Assembly (NCBI RefSeq): GCF_900111325.1
Contig: NZ_FOGW01000028.1
Location: 1 to 24,422 of the forward strand
From: Lachnobacterium bovis
GTDB lineage: Bacteria; Bacillota; Clostridia; Lachnospirales; Lachnospiraceae
Direction of reading: 5' to 3'
DNA: 24,422 nucleotides
In this document: piece after piece, positions 1 to 6,518 of the stretch
How the letters are laid out: every line of letters starts with the position of its first letter
Numbering within the stretch: position 1 is the first letter of the stretch
The notes under the pieces: generated by a model
What the model was told of the DNA's origin: nothing
Databases searched by the model: none
Seen by the model: only the letters and a program-made list of their open reading frames with translations
Translations under genes and position numbers: made by a program

Positions 1-72
1 GGGATGTTCTTTGCGATAGTTGACAGCATCCAATTTAAATTGCTTAGTGTGTTGTTTTGCTTTACGTGACAT
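1..72 (-). CDS. IS3-family transposase OrfA, N-terminal part only
   Basis: Twenty-four codons are visible, starting MSRKAKQHTKQFKLDAVNYR, and the frame runs off the left edge. This matches the start of IS3/IS150-type OrfA proteins, where basic residues and an FKLDAV-Y segment open the helix-turn-helix that binds the element's ends. The ATG at 72-70 is preceded by a good GGAGG motif at 6-7 nt. OrfA normally works with OrfB, often made by programmed frameshifting, as the DDE transposase. Only the N-terminus is present, so activity cannot be judged. Confidence 0.75.
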   Translation of the reverse strand, partial: MSRKAKQHTKQFKLDAVNYRKEHP

Positions 73-124
73 AATGAGTTCCTCCTATTATTATGATTAT
101 ACTATATTTCGGGGGAATAGCTCA
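1..124 (-). mobile_element. IS3-family insertion sequence, left end (element truncated by the window edge)
   Basis: The minus strand holds the start of an OrfA-type transposase (1-72), its ribosome binding site (GGAGGAACT complement at 78-86) and a TATAAT -10 (complement of 96-101). Read on the minus strand from 124, the sequence TGAGCTATTCCCCCG fits the TG...CCCC style of IS3-family terminal repeats, so I place the element's outer end near 124. The exact end and the target duplication are inferred; the other end lies outside the window. Confidence 0.6.
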
Positions 125-163
125 TTTTACTTTGTACTAATTAGATGCTAACATCATAATAAA

Positions 164-406
164 TTGTTTAGAATAACAACGTTGGACAATTATAAAGGAA
201 AGCTATTTGAAAAGATTGGAGTTGGATCCACAGAAGAAGAAATGTTAGAAATCGAATCGTCGTTTGTTTATGATGAGTTTGAGGAAGTATGGGAATCTGA
301 TAAAGGCGTATTTATAGAAATGGATGCAGAAACCAATAATGTTAGATGGATATCCATATACATACCAGAGTTAGATACAGAGAATTTTGAAAAAGCTGAT
401 TGGTAA
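164..406 (+). pseudogene. Immunity-protein-like remnant, C-terminal portion
   Basis: The 80-codon frame opens just downstream of the IS end and has only a TTG as possible start, with no Shine-Dalgarno sequence before it. The protein is acidic. It contains KIGVGSTEEEMLEIE, then a segment rich in F, V and Y with alternating hydrophobics (FVYDEFEEVWESDKGVFIE), and it ends WISIYIPELDTENFEKADW. This style (GIGxT, DDxxEVW, GIxIE) resembles small immunity proteins of polymorphic toxin systems, but I cannot name a family. The lack of a proper start and the nearby IS suggest the 5' part was lost. After the TAA (404-406) the same frame continues with another stop at 470-472. A translated small protein from the TTG is the alternative. 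Confidence 0.4.
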
Positions 407-421
407 TGTATTAATGAGTTA

Positions 422-613
422 AATGTAATTAAACTATTGCAGCATAGTCAAGTAAAAGGACACAATTATTAAATACTTTTTGCAGATAAAAAAATTAAAT
501 ACAGAGGTCAAGTATTATATCGAGGAAAGATACTTAAATTTGAAGGATTTAAAAACATGGATACTGGAGAAATAGAAAATGCTTATCCAGTATTAGAATG
601 GAGTAGAAATTAA
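422..613 (+). pseudogene. Possible toxin C-terminal tail, interrupted by a stop
   Basis: The frame continues from the previous ORF: NVIKLLQHSQVKGHNY, a TAA at 470-472, then an open stretch from 473 ending GEIENAYPVLEWSRN and TAA at 611-613. That stop abuts the ATG of the next gene (614) with no gap. In polymorphic toxin systems the immunity gene often follows directly, or overlaps, the 3' end of the toxin gene, so this may be the last codons of a decayed toxin. This is inference from position and from the open frame; no toxin family was recognised. Confidence 0.3.
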
Positions 614-1060
614 ATGAGTATAGAAAAAAATAATAAAGTAACTATAGTGACAGATGATAACTTAGGAGAATGTTATAGTGAATTTTATGAATATTATTGG
701 GAAAAGAAGTGTAATAAAGGTGCAGTAAATGTTACTTTTAATGAATATGTCAACTCAAATTGTTTTTTAAAACTTTTAGATGACATGAAAAACAAATTGA
801 GTGATTATAACCAAAGTTATGGAATGATATTTTCAGAAGATTATGATGATCCGTATGATGAATTTTATTTTGGAGAAAATGTAATCTGTTTTTTTTCAGG
901 CTTAGGTTATGATGATGTAGAAGATATCATCGGCTACGAAGAATTCTACAAATATCTTGTTCCAGCATGCGAGTTTTACGTAGAACGTCGTCACCCAGAG
1001 CATAAGGAAATCGTAGAGCAGAAGCTTAAAGAGATAAGAGAAGCATATGGTTTGGAGTAG
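614..1060 (+). CDS. Probable immunity protein of a polymorphic/CdiA-type toxin
   Basis: The 148-aa protein is acidic, soluble and without a signal peptide or membrane segment. It is rich in D, E, Y and F (for example SEDYDDPYDEFYFGENVICFF) and ends with a helical segment, YKYLVPACEFYVERRHPEHK, followed by EQKLKEIREAYGLE. The layout resembles ribonuclease-toxin immunity proteins of the CdiI group: an acidic body and a C-terminal YL--AC--Y---HP helix. Such proteins sit in the cytosol and block the cognate toxin. No good Shine-Dalgarno sequence precedes the ATG; the start directly follows the stop of the upstream frame, which suggests translational coupling. From about 930 to 1030 the codons become visibly more GC-rich than the rest. 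An unrelated hypothetical protein remains possible. Confidence 0.5.
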   Translation: MSIEKNNKVTIVTDDNLGECYSEFYEYYWEKKCNKGAVNVTFNEYVNSNCFLKLLDDMKNKLSDYNQSYGMIFSEDYDDPYDEFYFGENVICFFSGLGYDDVEDIIGYEEFYKYLVPACEFYVERRHPEHKEIVEQKLKEIREAYGLE

Positions 1061-1104
1061 TTTAATTTTTTACAAAATATAAGCAAACTATTTTAGACAA
1101 AACC

Positions 1105-1317
1105 ATGACATTATCTTGTGATGATGATTGTGTATCTAAAACGGGAAAAAGTGCAGTTGCATTTACACCACCAGAAGGTTCATCTATTTCAGGATTAGAA
1201 GGTAGAGTTGGGACGCAGGGTATGGGGCTTTATGGAGGCGCACACCAAGTCTATTTAGATTATAGGGCGGTGCCTTCAGATTGGATAGAAATCACCACGA
1301 CAAATTGGGAAAGGTAG
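1105..1317 (+). pseudogene. Unrecognised fragment, possibly a toxin C-terminal domain
   Basis: Seventy codons start at an ATG without a ribosome binding site; the frame is open back to 1066. The protein has two cysteines near its start (CDDDC), a polar segment (AFTPPEGSSISG) and a compact end, LYGGAHQVYLDYRAVPSDWI. The tail resembles the end of a secreted effector or toxin domain. It is shorter than such domains usually are, and nothing upstream could supply the missing part. I read it as a fragment left by recombination. The GC content (GGGACGCAGGGTATGGGG around 1210) is higher than in the flanks. No function is assigned. Confidence 0.35.
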
Positions 1318-1324
1318 GTTTATC

Positions 1325-1435
1325 ATGGATTATATTAGTGAAGCAGAACATAAAGAATTAATTGATATTTTGGATGAGTTAATAAAAACTATAAGTTTAT
1401 ATATTTTTACATCTAATAAATTGCTTAGGAGATAG
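1325..1435 (+). pseudogene. Short ORF after the toxin-like fragment, probable truncated immunity gene
   Basis: The ORF starts ATG at 1325, 7 nt after the previous stop, and encodes 36 aa: MDYISEAEHKELIDILDELI, then KTISLYIFTSNKLLRR. A helical acidic start would fit a small immunity protein. The last 15 residues lose this character, as if the 3' part had been replaced. The ribosome binding site is weak (GGAAAGGTAGG, 1308-1318). It may simply be non-functional. Confidence 0.25.
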
Positions 1436-1680
1436 AATAGCTGAAAGTAATACAGAGACTAGAGGTGCCTGTCATTAAGAATAAGAGGATATTATAAGTC
1501 TGAAGTGAGATAATGTAAATAACGAAGAAAAAGCTGATTGAGATTAACAGATATTTATAGAAAATCTAAATGGAGGTAAGTGGTCTTGCAATCACAGGTA
1601 GCCAGGCTACAAATGCTAAAGCATCCGTTGAACAGTGGTTTGCGGCAAATGGATTAATGTAAAAAGGAGGATTTATATAT
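1436..1680 (+). other. Decayed stretch with one 30-codon ORF fragment
   Basis: No intact gene is seen. Between 1570 and 1662 a short frame begins MEVSGLAITGSQATNAKASV and ends EQWFAANGLM before a TAA. Its higher GC content and clean codons look like the 3' end of a real, foreign gene, with no start context. The rest (1436-1569 and 1663-1680) shows stops in all frames and nothing recognisable. Confidence 0.35.
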
Positions 1681-1689
1681 CAGACAATA

Positions 1690-1772
1690 TTGAGATATGA
1701 AATGGGCAAAACCCTCGGAATTACGGGTTTCAAGAGTCTGCCAAAAAATGAAACAACATTGCAAAGAGCCCC
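1690..1772. mobile_element. Possible insertion-sequence right-end remnant
   Basis: The segment has a nested hairpin (aaaccc at about 1710 pairing with gggttt at about 1726, enclosed by ggca/tgcc) and ends ACATTGCAAAGAGCCCC. Read from the other strand it begins GGGGCTCTTTGCAATGT, which is like the GGCTCTTT ends of ISL3-family elements. No transposase remains beside it. The assignment rests on end sequence alone. Confidence 0.35.
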
Positions 1773-1787
1773 GAATTAGTGTATAAT
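1759..1787 (+). promoter_or_regulatory. Sigma-A promoter upstream of ychF
   Basis: TTGCAA (1759-1764) is separated by 17 nt from a perfect TATAAT (1782-1787). It lies 125 nt upstream of ychF and is the only strong promoter in front of it. Its spacer lies inside the inverted repeat 1763-1813. Confidence 0.7.
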
Positions 1788-1813
1788 GTAGTGTGCTAAT
1801 TTAGGGGCTCTTT
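1763..1813. repeat. Inverted repeat across the ychF promoter
   Basis: The left arm aaagagccccgaatta (1763-1778) pairs with the right arm taatttaggggctcttt (1797-1813), with one bulged base and 18 nt between the arms. The arms enclose the -10 and probable start of transcription, so this cannot form a hairpin in the mRNA. It is either two facing insertion-sequence ends or a DNA operator. Confidence 0.7.
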
Positions 1814-1815
1814 AC

Positions 1816-1863
1816 ATGGAAAGGAGCCTCGAAATGGGAAAAGATCCAAGAAAGCAAAAATAA
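1816..1863 (+). other. 15-codon leader ORF ahead of ychF
   Basis: ATG 1816 to TAA 1863 encodes MERSLEMGKDPRKQK. It lies inside the presumed ychF leader. AGG motifs nearby (1820-1824) lie after the start, so translation is doubtful; the second ATG (1834) has GGAG upstream. It may be a chance ORF. Confidence 0.2.
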
Positions 1864-1912
1864 GAGCGAAAAGCCCATAAAATAAAGACTTTTAAAGGAG
1901 ATATAAGAACAT

Positions 1913-3010
1913 ATGAAACTAGGAATCGTAGGCTTACCAAACGTTGGTAAATCAACATTATTTAATTCACTTACAAAGGCAGGCGCACTTGCTGCCAACT
2001 ATCCATTTGCTACAATTGACCCTAACGTAGGTGTCGTAGCGGTACCTGATAAGAGATTACAGGTTCTTACAGAAATGTATAATTCAAAGAAAACAGTACC
2101 AGCAACAATTGAATTCGTAGATATTGCAGGTCTTGTAAAAGGAGCATCTAAAGGTGAAGGATTAGGAAACCAGTTCCTTGCTAACATTCGTGAGTGTGAC
2201 GCTATCGTTCAGGTGGTTCGTTGCTTTGACGACACAAATGTTGTCCATGTAGATGGTTCAGTTGATCCAACAAGAGATATCGAAACTATCAATTTAGAGC
2301 TTTTATTCTCAGATATGGAAATCTTAGAGAGAAGATATGCAAAAGTTCAAAAACAAGCTAGAAATGATAAATCACTTCAGAAAGAAGTTGCTTTATTAGA
2401 CAGACTTCGTCCATTCCTTGAAGAAGGAAATCAGGCTCGTACATTTGAGTGCAAAGATGAAGATGAGGAAGCAATCTTCAATCAGTATGGACTTCTTACA
2501 GCTAAACCTATCATTTACGCTGCAAATGTAGCAGAAGATGATTTAGCAGATGAAGGAGCTAATAATAATCATGTTAAAGCAGTTCGTGAGTATGCAGCTA
2601 AAGATGGAAGTGCTGTATATGTAGTTTCTGCTGAAATTGAACAGGAACTTTCTGAACTTGATGATGAAGAGAAGCAGATGTTCCTTGAGGATCTTGGCTT
2701 ACAAGAGTCAGGTCTTGACAAGCTTGTTAAGGCAAGTTATGAATTGCTTGGTCTTATTTCATATCTTACATCAGGAGAAGATGAGACAAGAGCTTGGACA
2801 ATTGTAAAAGGAACAAAAGCACCACAGGCAGCAGGTAAAATTCATACTGATTTTGAGCGTGGATTTATTTGCGCAGAAACAGTTCGCTATGAAGACTTAG
2901 TTGAAAATGGTGGAATGGCAGGCGCTAAAGAAAAAGGTCTTGTTGGACTTCAGGGTAAGGATTACGTTGTTCAAGATGGAGATGTCATTACATTTAGATT
3001 CAACGTTTAA
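1913..3010 (+). CDS. ychF: Redox-regulated ATPase/GTPase YchF (OLA1/Obg-like)
   Basis: The 365-aa protein has the full YchF family length and layout: a G domain with P-loop GLPNVGKST (residues 7-15), G3 motif DIAG (70-73) followed by LVKGASKGEGLG, and N205-V-A-E208 in place of the NKxD guanine-specificity motif. A coiled helical region (about 125-175) and a C-terminal TGS domain ending GDVITFRFNV follow. The NxxE motif is the family mark and goes with a preference for ATP over GTP. YchF is a cytosolic ribosome-associated ATPase linked to stress and translation control. The start is fixed by AAAGGAG at about 1894-1900. The promoter is at 1759-1787, and nrdR follows after 21 nt, so the two are probably co-transcribed. 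Confidence 0.97.
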   Translation: MKLGIVGLPNVGKSTLFNSLTKAGALAANYPFATIDPNVGVVAVPDKRLQVLTEMYNSKKTVPATIEFVDIAGLVKGASKGEGLGNQFLANIRECDAIVQVVRCFDDTNVVHVDGSVDPTRDIETINLELLFSDMEILERRYAKVQKQARNDKSLQKEVALLDRLRPFLEEGNQARTFECKDEDEEAIFNQYGLLTAKPIIYAANVAEDDLADEGANNNHVKAVREYAAKDGSAVYVVSAEIEQELSELDDEEKQMFLEDLGLQESGLDKLVKASYELLGLISYLTSGEDETRAWTIVKGTKAPQAAGKIHTDFERGFICAETVRYEDLVENGGMAGAKEKGLVGLQGKDYVVQDGDVITFRFNV

Positions 3011-3031
3011 ATCTCGAAGGAGGCAAAAATT

Positions 3032-3481
3032 ATGAAATGTCCATTTTGTAGTAGTGATAATACAAGAGTAATAGATTCTAGACCGGCTGATGATAATACA
3101 GCTATTAGAAGACGAAGATTATGTGATGATTGTCAAAAACGTTTTACCACATATGAAAAAGTAGAAACAATTCCTCTAATAGTAATAAAAAAAGACAATA
3201 ATAGAGAACAATATGATCGTTCTAAATTAGAAGCTGGAGTACTTCGTGCGTGCCATAAAAGACCAGTTTCTGCATCTGATATCAAAAAATTGATAGACGA
3301 AGTAGAAGTGGAAATTTTTAGTGCAGAAGTACAAGAAATAAAAAGTTCTGTTATTGGTGAATATGTTATGGACAAAATTAGGGACTTAGATCCAGTTGCA
3401 TATGTTAGATTTGCATCGGTTTATCGTGAATTTAAAGACGTTAATACATTTATGAATGAATTAAAAAAAGTCTTATCATAG
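3032..3481 (+). CDS. nrdR: Transcriptional repressor NrdR of ribonucleotide reductase genes
   Basis: The 149-aa protein is typical for NrdR. A zinc ribbon uses C3, C6, C31 and C34 (MKCPFCSSDNTRVIDSRP and CDDCQKRF) and carries the basic RRRR stretch at 26-29. An ATP-cone domain follows from about residue 49 (VIKKDNNREQYDRSKLEAGV through DPVAYVRFASVYREF). NrdR senses ATP/dATP through the cone and represses nrd operons by binding NrdR boxes. It sits 21 nt after ychF behind AAGGAGG (about 3017). No nrd genes or NrdR boxes are visible in this window, so its targets are elsewhere. Confidence 0.97.
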   Translation: MKCPFCSSDNTRVIDSRPADDNTAIRRRRLCDDCQKRFTTYEKVETIPLIVIKKDNNREQYDRSKLEAGVLRACHKRPVSASDIKKLIDEVEVEIFSAEVQEIKSSVIGEYVMDKIRDLDPVAYVRFASVYREFKDVNTFMNELKKVLS

Positions 3482-3523
3482 ACGATATACACAGTATAAG
3501 TAGCTTGTGCAAAGGAGATGCGT

Positions 3524-3721
3524 ATGAATCTATCTGGTTTTAGACCTAATGATATTTTTTTTGAGTATGATGCACAAAAACAGAATGAGTTTCGTAGCAA
3601 ATTTGTTATGAATCATAGAGAGTGCATTGAACGTAGTGAAAAAAATAGTAGCCACGAAAAAGTAGTAAAAGATGTTGAATATGATGTACAGGAACGCGAA
3701 ATTGAAAATTATATGATATAG
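3524..3721 (+). CDS. Small hypothetical protein downstream of nrdR
   Basis: The 65-aa, charged protein begins MNLSGFRPNDIFFEYD and is rich in E, K and N in its second half (NHRECIERSEKNSSHEKVVK). It has no membrane segment. An ATG at 3518 is also in frame but touches the Shine-Dalgarno sequence AAAGGAG (3511-3517), so 3524 with a 6-nt spacer is the likelier start. It lies 42 nt after nrdR and before a terminator, so it is the last gene of the ychF-nrdR unit. I do not recognise the family. Confidence 0.65.
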   Translation: MNLSGFRPNDIFFEYDAQKQNEFRSKFVMNHRECIERSEKNSSHEKVVKDVEYDVQEREIENYMI

Positions 3722-3739
3722 CATATGATTTTTATAAAG

Positions 3740-3793
3740 AAACTGTAAAAGACACGAAGGAAAATTTCCTAGTTGTTTTTTACAGTTTTTTTA
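3740..3793 (+). terminator. Rho-independent terminator of the ychF-nrdR operon
   Basis: aaactgtaaaa (3740-3750) pairs with ttttacagttt (3778-3788), followed by a T run. The loop (3751-3777) is long and has its own small ggaaaatttcc palindrome. Confidence 0.75.
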
Positions 3794-3805
3794 ATAAGTA
3801 ATTGA

Positions 3806-3834
3806 TTGTCAGAAAAATTATAATATGGTAAAAT
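3806..3834 (+). promoter_or_regulatory. Promoter of the yqeG-like/rpiB unit
   Basis: TTGTCA (3806-3811), a 17-nt spacer, and TAAAAT (3829-3834) with an extended TGG just before it. It starts right after the preceding terminator and 42 nt before the yqeG-like start. Confidence 0.7.
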
Positions 3835-3875
3835 ATTAAAAGTTATGCATTATTTTTTTGAAAATGGAGATAAAC

Positions 3876-4382
3876 ATGAGTATATTTTTTCCAGGCGAAT
3901 ACTTAGATTCAACGTATTCGATAGATTTTGAACAATTATATGAAGAAGGATATAGAGGTTTATTATTTGATATAGATAATACATTAGTTCCTCATGATGC
4001 GCCAGCGACACCTAAGGCTAAGGAGTTGTTTGACAGACTTAAGAAAATAGGCTTTAATTGTATGTTAGTGTCTAATAATAAAGAGCCAAGAGTTAAGAAG
4101 TTTAATGATGTAGTTGGAATAGATTACATTTATAAGGCTCAAAAGCCATTACCAAAGAACTATAAAAAGGCAATGGAGAAGATGGGAACTACTACAGATA
4201 ATACAATTATGATAGGTGATCAGATTTTTACAGATATTATGGGCGCTAATATCGCTAAAATACGTACAATACTAGTTAAGCCTATTAATCCAAAGGAAGA
4301 GATTCAAATTGTATTAAAACGTATTCCAGAGAAGTTAGTATTATTTTTCTATAAAATTTATAAATTTTTTAAAAAGAAATAA
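3876..4382 (+). CDS. yqeG: YqeG family HAD IIIA-type phosphatase
   Basis: The 168-aa protein has the four HAD motifs: FDIDNT (31-36, nucleophile D32 and acid/base D34), S66 in LVSNN, K90 in AQKP, and GDQIFTD (114-120) with the metal-binding aspartates. The YqeG family is small and cytosolic, lacks a large cap domain, and has an uncertain substrate. The start at 3876 has GGAG about 7 nt upstream; in-frame TTG 3858 and ATG 3864 lie before or inside that site and are less likely. The C-terminus is basic and aromatic (FFYKIYKFFKKK), which might touch membrane or RNA. It lies 36 nt before rpiB and shares its promoter. Confidence 0.88.
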   Translation: MSIFFPGEYLDSTYSIDFEQLYEEGYRGLLFDIDNTLVPHDAPATPKAKELFDRLKKIGFNCMLVSNNKEPRVKKFNDVVGIDYIYKAQKPLPKNYKKAMEKMGTTTDNTIMIGDQIFTDIMGANIAKIRTILVKPINPKEEIQIVLKRIPEKLVLFFYKIYKFFKKK

Positions 4383-4418
4383 AACTATACAAATAATTTT
4401 AAAAGGAGATTCAAAATA

Positions 4419-4868
4419 ATGAAAATCGCAATAGCTAATGATCATTCTGCAGTTGAAATGAAACAACAGATAAGTGAGTATGTTAAAAGTTTAGGACATG
4501 AAGTAATCAACTTCGGAACAGATACAACAGAAAGTTGTAATTATCCAGAATTTGGCGAAAAAGTAGGAAACGCAGTAGCCAATAAAGAAGTTGATTGTGG
4601 TATTTTGATTTGTGGAACAGGTGTAGGTATTTCACTTGCAGCTAATAAAGTTAAAGGTGTAAGAGCAGCAGTATGTTCAGATGTAACAACAGCTCACCTT
4701 GTAAAAGAACACAATAATGCTAATATTTTGGCGTTTGGTGCTAGAATTGTAGGCGTAGAACTTGCAAAAGATATGGTTAAGGCATATTTAGATGCAGAGT
4801 TTTTAGGCGCTAGACATGCAATGCGTGTTGATATGATTTCAGAAATTGAAAATAGAAATTTTAAATAA
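4419..4868 (+). CDS. rpiB: Ribose-5-phosphate isomerase B
   Basis: The 149-aa protein has RpiB length and residues: N7-D8-H9 at the start, C65 in ICGTGVGIS (general base with the anion-hole GTG), H98 for ring opening, and R132 and R136 for phosphate binding (GARHAMRVD). It interconverts ribose 5-phosphate and ribulose 5-phosphate in the cytosol, in the pentose phosphate pathway; some relatives act on allose or galactose 6-phosphate. Keeping both C-terminal arginines supports the ribose enzyme. AAAGGAG at about 4402 fixes the start. It follows the yqeG-like gene by 36 nt. Confidence 0.95.
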   Translation: MKIAIANDHSAVEMKQQISEYVKSLGHEVINFGTDTTESCNYPEFGEKVGNAVANKEVDCGILICGTGVGISLAANKVKGVRAAVCSDVTTAHLVKEHNNANILAFGARIVGVELAKDMVKAYLDAEFLGARHAMRVDMISEIENRNFK

Positions 4869-4907
4869 ATAGTGTATTAATATTTTCTTAAGCCTATTAA
4901 ATCATAC

Positions 4908-4936
4908 TTGAAAGAATACCTAAAATATGATAAAAT
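4908..4936 (+). promoter_or_regulatory. Promoter of efp
   Basis: TTGAAA (4908-4913), a 17-nt spacer, and TAAAAT (4931-4936). It is 110 nt upstream of efp, leaving a leader of about 100 nt. An ATG at 4935 opens a 20-codon frame but overlaps the -10 box, so this promoter could not express it. Confidence 0.65.
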
Positions 4937-5045
4937 GGACAAACGAGAGAAAATTTTAGGAATTCCTATTGCTTTGTCGATGGTGAGTTCGAATTAGATT
5001 ATGCAACATCGCATGTAGAAGTGCGTATTTAAGGAGGAAAATTTA

Positions 5046-5603
5046 ATGATTTCAGCGGGAGATTTCAAGAATGGTATTACCATCGAATACGAAGGCAATA
5101 TCTATCAAATTATCGAATTCCAGCATGTTAAACCAGGTAAAGGTGCAGCCTTTGTTAGAACTAAATTAAGAAATATCATCAACGGTGGTATCGTTGAGAA
5201 GACATTCCGTCCAACAGAGAAATGTCCAACAGCTCATATCGATCGTAGAGAGATGCAGTATTTATATTCAGATGAAGATTTCTATCATTTCATGGATGTT
5301 GAGACATATGATCAGATAGATTTAACAAGAGATTCAGTTGGTGAAGCTCTTAAATTTGTTAAAGAAAACGAAATGGTTAAAGTATGTTCACATAAAGGTA
5401 ACGTATTTGCAGTAGAGCCACCTCTATTCGTAGAATTAAAAATCACAGAAACAGAACCAGGTTTCAAAGGAGATACAGCTACAGGTGCTACTAAACCAGC
5501 TACTGTTGAAACAGGTGCTACAGTATATGTACCATTATTCGTTGAAACAGAAGACGTTATTAAAATTGATACAAGATCTGGAGAATACTTATCAAGAGTA
5601 TAA
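5046..5603 (+). CDS. efp: Translation elongation factor P
   Basis: The 185-aa protein has the three-domain EF-P layout: an N-terminal KOW-like domain with tip loop KPGKGAAF (residues 29-36), an OB domain, and a C-terminal OB domain ending IKIDTRSGEYLSRV. EF-P binds between the P and E sites and rescues ribosomes stalled on proline runs. K32 is the tip residue that is modified in relatives; as no modifying enzyme is seen here, the chemistry is unknown. AAGGAGG before the ATG fixes the start. It appears monocistronic, with its own promoter and terminator. The extreme PEPEPQ protein encoded at 11955 would need EF-P. Confidence 0.97.
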   Translation: MISAGDFKNGITIEYEGNIYQIIEFQHVKPGKGAAFVRTKLRNIINGGIVEKTFRPTEKCPTAHIDRREMQYLYSDEDFYHFMDVETYDQIDLTRDSVGEALKFVKENEMVKVCSHKGNVFAVEPPLFVELKITETEPGFKGDTATGATKPATVETGATVYVPLFVETEDVIKIDTRSGEYLSRV

Positions 5604-5617
5604 TTTAGAATTATTTT

Positions 5618-5659
5618 GCCCAAGGCAGCATGTTAAGTGTATGTCTTGGGCTTTTTTTT
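5618..5659 (+). terminator. Rho-independent terminator of efp
   Basis: gcccaaggca (5618-5627) pairs with tgtcttgggc (5642-5651), with one G-U pair, followed by eight T residues. Confidence 0.9.
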
Positions 5660-5819
5660 ATTCATTTGTTGTTTTTTCTATAGGATATAATAATCACAAA
5701 ATATTAAAGTGAAAGGAAATAAGAAGATAGAAAGTAAAAAAGAAAAACTAGTAATAAGAAAATGGAAAATAGTAAAAAAACTGCGTGAAAAAAATTATAA
5801 AAAAAATATAAAAAAGGTG
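5660..5819. other. AT-rich intergenic region without a gene
   Basis: The stretch is mostly A-rich on the + strand, with stops in all frames. No conserved feature is seen beyond a TATAAT-like box near 5686 that lacks a matching -35. Confidence 0.5.
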
Positions 5820-5848
5820 TTGACAAATCCTGTGGAATTTAATATAAT
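5820..5848 (+). promoter_or_regulatory. Consensus promoter of the tRNA operon
   Basis: TTGACA (5820-5825), exactly 17 nt, TATAAT (5843-5848): both hexamers match consensus, as expected for a strong stable-RNA promoter. The leader to 5900 contains a small gtcg-tcaggag-cgac hairpin. Confidence 0.92.
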
Positions 5849-5900
5849 AAACAAGTCGTCAGGAGCGACACAGAAAGATAAAGCTTAAAAATTGTAATTT

Positions 5901-5973
5901 GGGATCTTAGCTCAGCTGGGAGAGCATCTGCCTTACAAGCAGGGGGTCACAGGTTCGAGCCCTGTAGGTCCCA
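5901..5973 (+). tRNA. tRNA-Val (anticodon UAC), copy 1
   Basis: The 73-nt cloverleaf has acceptor GGGATCT/AGGTCCC, D arm GCTC/GAGC, anticodon stem TCTGC/GCAGG with loop CTTACAA, and T arm CAGG-TTCGAGC-CCTG. TAC at 34-36 reads valine codons. No CCA is encoded after A73, so CCA must be added enzymatically. Confidence 0.96.
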
Positions 5974-6043
5974 TTCGTGTGAGAACATGAATGACAAAAG
6001 TTTTGTTGCTGATTTAATAGCAAGATAATTTAATAAAAGATAT

Positions 6044-6117
6044 GGCGAGATAGCTCAGTTGGCTAGAGCACATGGTTCATACCCATGGTGTCGAGGGTTC
6101 GAATCCCCCTCTCGCTA
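6044..6117 (+). tRNA. tRNA-Met (anticodon CAU, elongator type), copy 1
   Basis: 74 nt; acceptor GGCGAGA/TCTCGCT with a G1-U72 pair, anticodon loop TTCATAC on stem CATGG/CCATG. It lacks the unpaired position 1-72 and the three G-C pairs of the initiator anticodon stem. It is also unlike tRNA-Ile2, so elongator methionine is the best reading. No encoded CCA. Confidence 0.92.
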
Positions 6118-6138
6118 CTCACGATGAAAATCGTATTT

Positions 6139-6211
6139 GGGATCTTAGCTCAGCTGGGAGAGCATCTGCCTTACAAGCAGGGGGTCACAGGTTCGAGCCC
6201 TGTAGGTCCCA
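6139..6211 (+). tRNA. tRNA-Val (UAC), copy 2
   Basis: Identical over 73 nt to copy 1 (5901-5973). It is preceded by the 21-nt spacer that contains the small acgatgaaaatcgt hairpin. Confidence 0.96.
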
Positions 6212-6280
6212 TTCATGTGAGAACATGAATGATAAATTTTCGTTGCTAATTTTATGACATAATAATTTAATAGAAAATAT

Positions 6281-6354
6281 GGCGAGATAGCTCAGTTGGC
6301 TAGAGCACATGGTTCATACCCATGGTGTCGAGGGTTCGAATCCCCCTCTCGCTA
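6281..6354 (+). tRNA. tRNA-Met (CAU, elongator type), copy 2
   Basis: Identical over 74 nt to copy 1 at 6044-6117. Confidence 0.92.
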
Positions 6355-6375
6355 CTCACGATGAAAATCGTATTT

Positions 6376-6448
6376 GGGATCTTAGCTCAGCTGGGAGAGC
6401 ATCTGCCTTACAAGCAGGGGGTCACAGGTTCGAGCCCTGTAGGTCCCA
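6376..6448 (+). tRNA. tRNA-Val (UAC), copy 3
   Basis: Identical over 73 nt to copies 1 and 2. Confidence 0.96.
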
Positions 6449-6518
6449 TTCATGTGAGAACATGAATGATAATTTTTTCGTTGCTAATTTAAATAACATA
6501 ATAATTTAATAGAGATAT

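Noticed and set aside
3518..3523. Start of the small gene after nrdR at ATG 3518
   Set aside because: It overlaps the Shine-Dalgarno sequence; ATG 3524 has correct spacing.
5312..5623. 103-codon minus-strand ORF opposite efp
   Set aside because: It lies fully within efp on the opposite strand, with no ribosome binding site and a composition mirroring the real gene.
6044..6117. Initiator tRNA-fMet or tRNA-Ile2 identity for the CAU tRNAs
   Set aside because: The acceptor lacks the initiator mismatch at 1-72, the anticodon stem lacks three G-C pairs, and the body matches elongator tRNA-Met; Ile2 features are absent, though lysidine modification cannot be excluded from DNA.
6072..6509. Two nearly identical plus-strand ORFs over the tRNA repeats
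   Set aside because: They read through tRNA-Met and tRNA-Val genes; their similarity only reflects the repeated tRNAs.
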